DNA of 7,333 nt from Thermoplasmatota archaeon (GTDB lineage Archaea; Thermoplasmatota; Thermoplasmata; RBG-16-68-12; JAGMCJ01): assembly GCA_022848825.1 (NCBI GenBank), contig JAJISH010000079.1, positions 1 to 7,333 on the forward strand. Reading direction: 5' to 3'. The translations under genes and the position numbers were made by a program. The notes beneath the pieces were generated by a model that saw nothing but the letters and a program-made list of their open reading frames with translations, made no database searches and was not told the DNA's origin. Positions 1 to 6,130 of the stretch are shown here, piece by piece. Within the stretch, counting starts at the first letter, position 1; each line of letters begins with the position of its first letter.

Positions 1-450
1 TGGCAACATCCCTATGATGTCGGCGACAGCGGGAACGTGGCGCTCGCGAGGACGTCGAACGAGACGATGCTTGTGGAGATTGAGGGGAGCGCGCCGGTCT
101 ACACCTCGACGGACTGGAGCGGCTCGGTCGCCCTCACGTACTCCTGTGTCGAGTATGCCGAGATCACCGTCCAGGCGGGCGTGTTCCAGACGCATCACAT
201 ACTCAGGACGGAATCCAACGGCCTCGTGGAGGACAACTACTACTCCGATGAGGTCGGCGCGGGCGTGCGCATCGACAGGAGCACAGGCGGCATTGTCGTG
301 ATCGGTCAGTGGGAGCTGCTCTCCTATACGTACGCCGCGGCACAGTCGCCCGATGACGAGGTTCTGCCGCTGCTCTACTGGCTGATCCCCGTGGCCGTGG
401 TCATCGCACTGGTACTCGCTGCCCTTTACATCGAGAGGCGTCGGAAGTAG
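1..450 (+). CDS. C-terminal part of an exported, C-terminally membrane-anchored protein (5' end outside window)
   Basis: The reading frame is open from base 1, so the start lies upstream of the window; 149 residues are visible before the TAG stop at 448-450. An internal GTG at 37 could be called as a start, but nothing supports it. About 120 residues are rich in beta-prone and Thr/Ser/Tyr/Val stretches with no coiled coil or catalytic motif. A single hydrophobic helix at visible residues 122-144 follows, closed by the basic tail ERRRK. This layout (outside domain, one helix, short positive cytoplasmic tail) suggests a surface protein with its bulk outside the cell. The pattern ITVQAGVF, then YYSDEVGAGVRI, then GQWELLSY resembles poorly characterised beta-rich secreted domains in archaeal membrane proteins (a DUF3108-like look, from memory). 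No function is assigned. Its stop codon directly abuts the stop of the convergent aminopeptidase gene. Confidence 0.8.
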   Translation, partial: WQHPYDVGDSGNVALARTSNETMLVEIEGSAPVYTSTDWSGSVALTYSCVEYAEITVQAGVFQTHHILRTESNGLVEDNYYSDEVGAGVRIDRSTGGIVVIGQWELLSYTYAAAQSPDDEVLPLLYWLIPVAVVIALVLAALYIERRRK

Positions 451-1851
451 TCACGCGGTCGGGCCGAGGTCGCTCCGGAAGAACGCGAGATACGCCCTGT
501 GCGAGTTATAGATGTCCGCCTTGCTGGAGACCTCCATCGGCGAGTGCATCGCCAGGAGCGGCGGGCCGCAGTCCAAGACGTCGAGGTTGTGCCTGGCGAG
601 GAACAGCGCCACCGTTCCACCGCCCCCCTCATCGACCCTGCCCAACTCGGCAGCCTGCCACGGTATCCTCTTCTGGTTGAACAGGTTCCTTATCTGCCCC
701 ACGTACTCGGCGTTGGCGTCGCTCGCGCGTGCCTTTCCGAACGCGCCCGTGTACTTGGTGATCGCGATTCCCCTTCCGAGGCGCGCTGCGTTCGTCATCT
801 CATGGACCTCCTTGAACGTCGGGTGAATGGCCACCTCCACGTCTGCGGAGAGGGATTTCGACCTGGCGATCATCTTCCGCAGGTCCATGTCCCTGTAGCC
901 GGGCTCCATCTTCTCCATCAGATCGGAGAGGACGATATCGAAGAACCTCGACTGGACGCCGCTGGAGCCCTCGCTCCCTATCTCCTCCTTGTCGAAGAAG
1001 AACGCGAGGCAGGTCCTGGCGGGAGTCTTCAGGTCGACCATGGCGGTCAGGGAACTGTAAGCACAGGCCCTGTCGTCCTGCCCGTACGCGACGAGCATGC
1101 CCCTGTCGAACCCGAGGTCCCTTGGATGGCCCGCGGGAACGGCCTCGAACTCCGCGCTGACGAAGTCCTCCTCCGTCATGCCGTACTCCTTGTTCAGATG
1201 GTTGAGGACGCTGAGCTTGATCTTCTCCTTGACCTTCTTGTCCTCTATCGGGATGTGTCCGACCAGGATGTTCAGCTCCTCTCCCCTGATGCCGTCGGGC
1301 AGCTTCCTCTTGTTCTGCACCTTGTACGCGAGATGGGGCAGTAGGTCAGGTATTATGAAGATCGGGTCGTCCTCCTTCTCGCCGATCGTCATCTCGACCT
1401 CCTTTCCGCTTCCCAGGATGACCTTTCCGTGCAAAGCCAGCGGGCAGTTCACCCACTGGTACTTCCTCACGCCTCCGTAGTAGTGCGTCTTGAAGAGCGC
1501 GACCTCCGAGTCCGCGTCCTCGTATAGCGGGTTCTGCTTGAGGTCGAGCCTCGGGGAGTCGATGTGCGATGCCACTATGTTGATGCCCTCGGCTATGGGC
1601 CGCTTCCCCACGACGAAGAGCGCCGCGCTCTTGTTCCTGTTCACGCAGTACAGGCGGGTACCCGGTCTCACGTCCTTCGCGGAGTCCATCTCGACGAACC
1701 CGTTCTCCTGCGCCAGGGAGACGATCTCATCGACAGCCTTCCTCTCCGTCTTCGCCTTGCCCAAGAAGGACTTGTAACCCTCGGCATAATCGAAGACCTT
1801 CTTCCTCATAGTCTTGCTCATGCCCTTCCAGGCGGATTCCCTCTTCGCCAT
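451..1851 (-). CDS. apeA: M18 family metalloaminopeptidase (aspartyl aminopeptidase-like)
   Basis: This 466-residue protein is a probable M18 di-zinc aminopeptidase, removing N-terminal, often acidic, residues from peptides in the cytoplasm; M18 enzymes assemble as tetrahedral dodecamers. The family motifs are present in order: SHIDSPRLD (His96 as zinc ligand, Asp98), FKTHYYGG near 120-127, GQDDRACAY (Asp259 as bridging ligand), FDKEEIGSEGSSG (Glu289 catalytic, Glu290 ligand), SADVEVAIHP (Asp337) and AMHSPMEVSSKAD (His435). Length fits the family (roughly 430-490). From memory it resembles the bacterial 'M18 aminopeptidase 1' (ApeA) group of Thermotoga and Borrelia more than eukaryotic DNPEP, including the GRVDEGGGGTVA segment. 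The ATG at 1849-1851 was chosen because the AWKG...KTER N-terminus fits that group. The frame stays open upstream to a stop at 1930-1932 but offers no ATG, GTG or TTG there. Only a weak purine-rich ribosome site precedes it. The gene is convergent with the upstream gene and divergent from the coiled-coil gene. Confidence 0.92.
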   Translation of the reverse strand: MAKRESAWKGMSKTMRKKVFDYAEGYKSFLGKAKTERKAVDEIVSLAQENGFVEMDSAKDVRPGTRLYCVNRNKSAALFVVGKRPIAEGINIVASHIDSPRLDLKQNPLYEDADSEVALFKTHYYGGVRKYQWVNCPLALHGKVILGSGKEVEMTIGEKEDDPIFIIPDLLPHLAYKVQNKRKLPDGIRGEELNILVGHIPIEDKKVKEKIKLSVLNHLNKEYGMTEEDFVSAEFEAVPAGHPRDLGFDRGMLVAYGQDDRACAYSSLTAMVDLKTPARTCLAFFFDKEEIGSEGSSGVQSRFFDIVLSDLMEKMEPGYRDMDLRKMIARSKSLSADVEVAIHPTFKEVHEMTNAARLGRGIAITKYTGAFGKARASDANAEYVGQIRNLFNQKRIPWQAAELGRVDEGGGGTVALFLARHNLDVLDCGPPLLAMHSPMEVSSKADIYNSHRAYLAFFRSDLGPTA

Positions 1852-1961
1852 CAGCCTATCTTCGAGCTTCTTCTTCTTCTTTGCCAGAACATCACCCCAG
1901 ATGTTGAGGAGTAAGTCAGGTTCCTCGTATTAAGTTACCGTCATAGTATCAAATCCGATTA

Positions 1962-1974
1962 CGAAACGTATATC
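1962..1974 (+). promoter_or_regulatory. Candidate archaeal BRE/TATA promoter of the coiled-coil gene
   Basis: CGAAA (1962-1966) followed by CGTATATCC (1967-1974 and the next base) looks like an archaeal TFB-recognition element next to a TATA box. Transcription would be expected to start about 25 bases downstream of the box centre, near 1995-2000, giving a leader of some 30-35 bases before the ATG at 2031. The match is by eye and the TATA core is short, so it is tentative. Confidence 0.4.
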
Positions 1975-2011
1975 CTTAAGTAATCCAATCACGATTCAAT
2001 AGTCTGAAGGG

Positions 2012-2028
2012 AATCATCAGGGATGATT
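2012..2028 (+). promoter_or_regulatory. Perfect 7-bp inverted repeat overlapping the ribosome-binding region of the coiled-coil gene
   Basis: AATCATC (2012-2018) and GATGATT (2022-2028) are exact reverse complements separated by AGG. The dyad ends two bases before the ATG at 2031, and its loop and right arm contain the only Shine-Dalgarno-like sequence (AGGGATGAT). It could be an operator for a small dimeric repressor or a weak RNA hairpin that shields the ribosome site. Five of seven pairs are A-T, so the RNA stem alone would be marginal. Confidence 0.45.
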
Positions 2029-2030
2029 GA

Positions 2031-4742
2031 ATGGCCAGTGGTACTCGCGATAAGCGCAAGAGAGCGGAGCGGGCCGCAATGGCCGCAGAGACTGCGAGGC
2101 TGCAGCTTCGCCTGGGAAGGGCGGCTCACGGCTACGGCGTAATTGCGGCCATGATCCTCACGTTCAACGCTATACTTGCATACCTTATGGAAGTCACCGA
2201 GATCTTCGCCGACCCGCCTTTCTCCTCGGCGGTTCTTCTTCTTTGGACGCTCCCCATGATGATTGGCATCGGCGTTGGAGCTTCCGCACTCGCGCTCAAA
2301 TGGGAGCCCTACTCCTACGAGAGGACGAGCGGGCATTTCATCCTCACAGTGGTCGGGACGATCGTGCCGGTCATCGGCCTGGTCATCGTTCTCGTGGCCG
2401 AGTCCGGCGTCCTTCAGTTCCAGTACCTGCCCTGGATATATCCCGTGTCCCTGCTGGGCCTGTCGCTCATCATGATCTCCATGGCGATGACCTGGCGTGG
2501 GAAGGGTCTGAGAAAGGTGACCAGCGTAGGGTCGTCGACGATCCCGATGGTCCTTGTCAGCATGATAATGATAGTATCCGCCCTCCCGCCAAGCTACCTC
2601 CCCCTCGTGATGGGCTACCTCGGGAGCGCCATAAGCTACCAGCTGAGCGGGTCCATGCTCCACGTACTCGCGAGCTCGACGTCCGCGCAGGAGCGGCACA
2701 TAATCCGCGCGAACAGTGACAAGATGGCCACATTGGGGAAGGAGCTCAGCTCCCGCCAGTCGCTGGTCGACCGAAGGGAGAAGGCCCTCCTGGCAAGGGA
2801 GGCCCACCTGGAGAGCTACGACAAGGAGCTGTCCAGAGCGCTCATGTACATCGAGTCCCGGCGCAAGGACATGCACGAGTTCCAGGTGCATATCGACAAG
2901 AAGGAGCACGAGTTCCTCGCGATGGAGAGGAGGATCGGGGCGATCAAGGCCGATGCCGACGCCAAGATGAGCGAGATGGAGATCGTGAAGGGTGAGGTCA
3001 AGGCGCAGTCGGAGAAGTCCAAGCGGGTGAGGGAGGACCTCGTAAGAACGGCCGCCACGCTCCAGAGAAGGGAGAGCAAGCTCCGGCGGCGGGAAATCCA
3101 GCATGATGCGAAGATGCGCGAGCTCACGTCCCTCGAGAAGGCGATGGGCAAGGAGAGGATTAGGCACGAGCAGTCCCGCACGGAGCTGGGCAAGAAGAGG
3201 GACGACATCATCGCCCGCGAGAAGGAGCTCGCCGTTCTCGAGCGGGAAGCGTCAGCCGGCGTTCCTGCCATCGGGGGCGAAGCCCCGACCCTGGAGGAAT
3301 GGGAGACGCGGCTCAAAGACAAGGAGGCCGAGCTGGACTCCGCGAACACGGAGCTGGAGGAGTGGAAGGCCGAGCTGAACGAGCGGGGTTCCTCGCTCGC
3401 GGAGAGATTCGAGGACCTGAAGGTCAGGGAAGAGGCGTATGTCCTCAAGGAGGTCGATGTAGCCGACCGCGAGTCGAAGCTCCAGGAGGAGAGGGAGACG
3501 TTCGAGATGGGCAGTACCGCCCTGACCGAGGATGCGCAGCAGTTGAAGGAGAGGGAGGAGAACCTCAGGCAGCTGTCCGCTGAGGCCCGCAAGAAGGTGA
3601 CAGACTACGACTCGCTCAAGGAGGAGCTGGAGACCAAGGAGATGGAGGTCCAGCACAAGGAGAAGACGATAAACGAGCTGGAGGAGAGGCTCGAGGGGGA
3701 ATCCAAGTCCATAGGCGGGAGGATGAAGGCCCTGATCGAGCGCGAGAAGGCGCTCGAGGAGAAGGAGGCCAGGATGAAGCTTGCGACTCTCGAGGCGGTG
3801 CAGAGCGCCGCGGCTGAAGGGGCCGATCACGGGGAGAGGGAGAAAGCGCTTCGCGTGCGCGAGGAGAGGCTCCGCACGAAGGAGAGGGAGCTCAAGAACG
3901 TGACCTACCAGAGGGAGAAGGGGCTCGAGATGCGCGAGAAGGCGCTCCAGCAGAAGCTAAGGGAGGACATCTCCGACATGGAGGAAGAGGTAATCGAGGA
4001 GAAGAAGGTGGAGAAGGTCAGGACGGGCATCACGAAGCTCGACGACCTCATGTACGGGGGCATTCCGTTCAATTCGAACGTCCTTTTCATCGGCCCGTCC
4101 TTCCTCGGGAAGGAGGTCGCCATACTCAACTTCATAGCGGAGGGCCTCAGAAAGGGCATCCCCGCCGTCATAGTCACGACGTCCAAGCCGCCGCAGGAGA
4201 TCTCCAAGGACATGGGTCCGATCCTCGTGGAGTTCGTCGAGTACGAGCGCATCGGTCTCGTCAAGTGGATCGACGCGACCTCCCAGGTCCCGCCCGATTC
4301 GGTTGGGTTCGACAAGGAGAAGCGCGTGTACAGGGTCAACGGGGCAGCGGACCTGGGCAACATACTGGAAGGTCTGCACGAGATCGAGGCGGTCCTCGGG
4401 GAAGAGCACGAGTACTTCCGGATGGCGTACCTCAGCCTGTCGCCGAGCCTATCGCACTCGGAGCCGAACGAGGCGTACGACTTCATCCAGAGGATGGTCA
4501 ACGACCTTCGCCAGACCCGTTTCGTGGGCGCGTTCGCCCTCGAGAGGGGGATGCACGACCGGAAGGAGATCGAGACCATCGAGCACCAGATGGATGGGGC
4601 GGTCATGTTCAAGGAGGAGGACACGAAGACGTTCCTGTCGATCCAGGGCGTGTGCGACGTCCAGACGCGCGACTGGATTCAGTACAAGCGGACGGACCGC
4701 GGGCTCATCATAGGCGCCTTCAGCCTGGAACGGATCAGGTAG
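2031..4742 (+). CDS. Membrane-anchored coiled-coil protein with a C-terminal degenerate KaiC/RecA-like domain
   Basis: This 903-residue protein has three parts. After a basic N-terminus (residues 1-35), five or six hydrophobic helices fall at about 36-56, 66-88, 102-123, 134-153, 167-184 and 187-214. Residues ~220-660 are an almost unbroken, highly charged Glu/Lys/Arg coiled coil, interrupted by a Gly/Pro/Ala segment at 405-422 and an Ala-rich one near 585-600. Residues 663-903 show the KaiC/RAD55 layout: RTGITKLDDLMYGGIP entry, P-loop region, and a final DGAVMF...RGLIIGAF strand set. The P-loop reads GPSFLGKE (688-695), with Glu at the usual Thr/Ser. The Walker B segment RMAYLSLSPSL (797-807) has Leu801 where Asp is expected, and the catalytic Glu region reads TSKPPQEI (717-724). 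I therefore infer a non-hydrolysing RecA-fold head on a membrane-tethered cytoplasmic rod, for scaffolding, sensing or partner recruitment. The start is firm: an in-frame TGA at 2028-2030 directly precedes the ATG. The MBL gene follows 37 bases later. I know no named protein with exactly this architecture. Confidence 0.85.
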   Translation: MASGTRDKRKRAERAAMAAETARLQLRLGRAAHGYGVIAAMILTFNAILAYLMEVTEIFADPPFSSAVLLLWTLPMMIGIGVGASALALKWEPYSYERTSGHFILTVVGTIVPVIGLVIVLVAESGVLQFQYLPWIYPVSLLGLSLIMISMAMTWRGKGLRKVTSVGSSTIPMVLVSMIMIVSALPPSYLPLVMGYLGSAISYQLSGSMLHVLASSTSAQERHIIRANSDKMATLGKELSSRQSLVDRREKALLAREAHLESYDKELSRALMYIESRRKDMHEFQVHIDKKEHEFLAMERRIGAIKADADAKMSEMEIVKGEVKAQSEKSKRVREDLVRTAATLQRRESKLRRREIQHDAKMRELTSLEKAMGKERIRHEQSRTELGKKRDDIIAREKELAVLEREASAGVPAIGGEAPTLEEWETRLKDKEAELDSANTELEEWKAELNERGSSLAERFEDLKVREEAYVLKEVDVADRESKLQEERETFEMGSTALTEDAQQLKEREENLRQLSAEARKKVTDYDSLKEELETKEMEVQHKEKTINELEERLEGESKSIGGRMKALIEREKALEEKEARMKLATLEAVQSAAAEGADHGEREKALRVREERLRTKERELKNVTYQREKGLEMREKALQQKLREDISDMEEEVIEEKKVEKVRTGITKLDDLMYGGIPFNSNVLFIGPSFLGKEVAILNFIAEGLRKGIPAVIVTTSKPPQEISKDMGPILVEFVEYERIGLVKWIDATSQVPPDSVGFDKEKRVYRVNGAADLGNILEGLHEIEAVLGEEHEYFRMAYLSLSPSLSHSEPNEAYDFIQRMVNDLRQTRFVGAFALERGMHDRKEIETIEHQMDGAVMFKEEDTKTFLSIQGVCDVQTRDWIQYKRTDRGLIIGAFSLERIR

Positions 4743-4779
4743 GAAAAGCAGATAAGGTCGCCTCACCTTCACGAGTCGG

Positions 4780-5388
4780 ATGATATTCGAGCAGATCCGC
4801 AAGCGGGGGGACAACTTCTCGTATCTCATCGGCGACGAAGGCTCTGGCCTGGCGGCCGTGGTGGACACCTCCGGGAACCAGAGGACCATCCTCCGCTGTC
4901 TGAAAGAGAATGGGTTCAAGCTCGTCTACGTTTTCCTGACCCACTCTCATCCCGACCACACTTTCGGAACGGACTACCTGACGAAGAAGACGGGGGCGAA
5001 GGTCGTCGCTCACGAATCGTCGCGGGTAAGTATCGATCTCGCGGTGAAGGACGGTCAGAGGATCCCGCTGGGCGGGCTCACGATCGAGATAATACACACG
5101 CCTGGTCACACGCCCGACGGGATATGCGTCATCGTCGACGGCAAGATCATGACCGGCGACACGCTCTTCGTCCGAGAGTGCGGGCGCACGGACCTGCCGG
5201 GCGGCGATTCCGCTGACTTGTTTGATAGCCTCAACAGGATCAAGGCGCTTCCGGAGGATATGGAGGTGTGGCCTGGGCACGACTACGGTCCCAAGCCGTC
5301 CTCCACAATAGGCGAGGAGGTGCGGGAGAACTACACGCTCGAGGACAGGATCCTGGAGGAGTTCATCGAGTTCATGAAGGAGCCGTGA
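4780..5388 (+). CDS. Metallo-beta-lactamase-fold hydrolase, persulfide dioxygenase/glyoxalase II-like
   Basis: This 202-residue soluble protein is a single MBL-fold domain. The metal site is complete: THSHPDH (His55, His57, Asp59, His60), TPGH (His110), TGDTLF (Asp127) and PGHDYGP (His167). The segment ECGRTDLPGGD (133-143) and the later TIGEE (176-180) are typical of the ETHE1-like persulfide dioxygenase and YcbL-type glyoxalase II branch rather than beta-lactamases or RNases. Persulfide dioxygenases use one iron held by two His and an Asp; glyoxalase II uses two metals. All ligands for either are present, so sequence does not decide. Many archaea lack glutathione, so the thiol substrate is open. 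Length matches short YcbL-like enzymes. The ATG is the only usual start after an in-frame stop at 4753-4755. No good Shine-Dalgarno precedes it; the gene is either read through from the coiled-coil gene or leaderless from a weak AGGAAAAGCAGATAAG box at 4741-4756. The SDR gene follows four bases later. Confidence 0.9.
   Translation: MIFEQIRKRGDNFSYLIGDEGSGLAAVVDTSGNQRTILRCLKENGFKLVYVFLTHSHPDHTFGTDYLTKKTGAKVVAHESSRVSIDLAVKDGQRIPLGGLTIEIIHTPGHTPDGICVIVDGKIMTGDTLFVRECGRTDLPGGDSADLFDSLNRIKALPEDMEVWPGHDYGPKPSSTIGEEVRENYTLEDRILEEFIEFMKEP
5377..5382 (+). promoter_or_regulatory. Shine-Dalgarno site supporting the TTG start of the SDR gene
   Basis: AAGGAG lies inside the last codons of the MBL hydrolase gene, ten bases before the TTG at 5393. 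Between an in-frame TGA at 5375-5377 and that TTG there is no ATG or GTG, so this site and the TTG decide the start and suggest translational coupling to the MBL gene. Confidence 0.55.
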
Positions 5389-5392
5389 CGTC

Positions 5393-6130
5393 TTGGGCGA
5401 AGTCGCGCTCATCACTGGGGCTTCACGAGGAATCGGACGTGCCTGCGCCATTCGACTGGCTAAGGATGGATTCGATGTCGTGATCAACTACCTGAACCAG
5501 CGGAGGAAAGCGAACGAGACGCTAGTTGAGGTCGAAAAGACCGGACGGAGAGGTCTAGTAGTGGGCGCCGACGTCTCCAAAGAGGACGAGGTTCTGAAGA
5601 TGTTCGCAATTGCGGACGTGGAGCTGCGCCCGCCGCTCGTTCTCGTGAACAACGCTGGTATCTATCCCAGGAAGGCGTTTGACGAGCTCACGGACGAGGA
5701 CTGGAAGCAAGTCATTGGCACGAATCTGGACAGCATGTACTACTGCTGCAAGTACGCCGTCCCGCAGATGGAGAAGGCGCACTGGGGGCGGATAGTGAAC
5801 ATCTCTTCCATGCTCGGCTTCAGCGGCTCGACGCAGGGCGCACACTATGGGGCAACGAAGGCGGGCGTCATAGGCTTCACCAGGTCCCTCGCCCTTGAAG
5901 TGGCGCGGCTTGGCATAAGGGTCAACGCCGTGGCGCCTGGAGCGACCGACACTGCCATGCTGAGGGGCTACACCAAAGAGCAGAGGAAAGAGAAGTTCGG
6001 CGGCATTCCTGCGGGGAGACTGGGCAGACCGGAGGACATAGCCGGTGCTGTTTCTTTTCTCTGCTCAGAAGACGCTGACTACATCGTCGGCCAGACAATC
6101 CACGTCAACGGCGGGTACCCGATAGTCTGA
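5393..6130 (+). CDS. SDR family oxidoreductase (FabG-like 3-oxoacyl reductase type)
   Basis: This 245-residue classical short-chain dehydrogenase/reductase carries all core motifs: the cofactor-binding TGASRGIG at 8-15, Asp60 in the GADVS stretch, NNAG at 86-89, the active-site Asn111, Ser139, and Tyr152/Lys156 in YGATK, then the PGATDT loop (182-187). The C-terminal VNGGYPIV is the usual FabG-like ending. It should reduce a keto group or oxidise an alcohol with NAD(P)H in the cytoplasm. Arg12 in the glycine-rich loop and basic residues after the second strand (QRRK, 36-39) hint at NADP(H), which is an inference. FabG-type 3-oxoacyl reduction is the commonest role, but family members act on sugars, alcohols and quinones too, so no substrate is assigned. 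The start is a TTG, the only possible one: it leaves seven residues before the nucleotide-binding motif, and an in-frame stop lies 16 bases upstream. The gene ends back to back with the enoyl-CoA hydratase gene. Confidence 0.9.
   Translation: MGEVALITGASRGIGRACAIRLAKDGFDVVINYLNQRRKANETLVEVEKTGRRGLVVGADVSKEDEVLKMFAIADVELRPPLVLVNNAGIYPRKAFDELTDEDWKQVIGTNLDSMYYCCKYAVPQMEKAHWGRIVNISSMLGFSGSTQGAHYGATKAGVIGFTRSLALEVARLGIRVNAVAPGATDTAMLRGYTKEQRKEKFGGIPAGRLGRPEDIAGAVSFLCSEDADYIVGQTIHVNGGYPIV

Larger units (their letters stand above)
1852..2030. promoter_or_regulatory. Divergent intergenic region between the aminopeptidase and coiled-coil genes
   Basis: This 179-base spacer is the only substantial non-coding stretch in the window and is clearly AT-richer than its surroundings, especially 1925-2030. 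It must carry the promoters of both divergent genes. For the plus strand a BRE/TATA-like element is visible at 1962-1974 and a dyad at 2012-2028. For the minus strand no convincing TATA box stands out: the TA-rich blocks at about 1928-1937 and 1968-1982 are possible sites and would give leaders of roughly 50-95 bases. The run of CTT repeats at 1867-1881 reads as a purine-rich GAA/AGA tract in the aminopeptidase leader. Confidence 0.6.

Noticed and set aside
499..1344. 281-codon open frame on the plus strand inside the aminopeptidase gene
   Set aside because: Composition (Leu/Val/Arg/Glu/His) is typical of a shadow frame, while the minus strand encodes a full set of M18 motifs.
1852..1929. In-frame upstream extension of the aminopeptidase with five consecutive Lys codons
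   Set aside because: The frame is open but has no ATG, GTG or TTG. The only near-start (CTG beside the ATG) is not credible, and the ATG start fits the family N-terminus.
1989..3167. 392-codon open frame on the minus strand opposite the coiled-coil gene
   Set aside because: It is rich in His, Arg, Leu and Pro with no domain pattern, and arises from the biased GAG/AAG/AGG codons of the opposite strand. The plus-strand product has clear helices and a RecA-like fold.
2816..3592. 258-codon Ser/Arg/Leu-rich open frame on the minus strand
   Set aside because: It is low-complexity antisense of coiled-coil codons, with no recognisable domain or ribosome site.
3738..3755. GAGCGC/GCGCTC 6-bp inverted repeat with a six-base loop, considered as a terminator or structured element
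   Set aside because: It lies within coding sequence for a repeated Glu-Arg-Glu-Lys-Ala-Leu motif, has no T-run after it and follows directly from codon choice.
4743..4779. Terminator between the coiled-coil and MBL genes
   Set aside because: The 37-base gap has no T-rich run or hairpin, so read-through is more likely.
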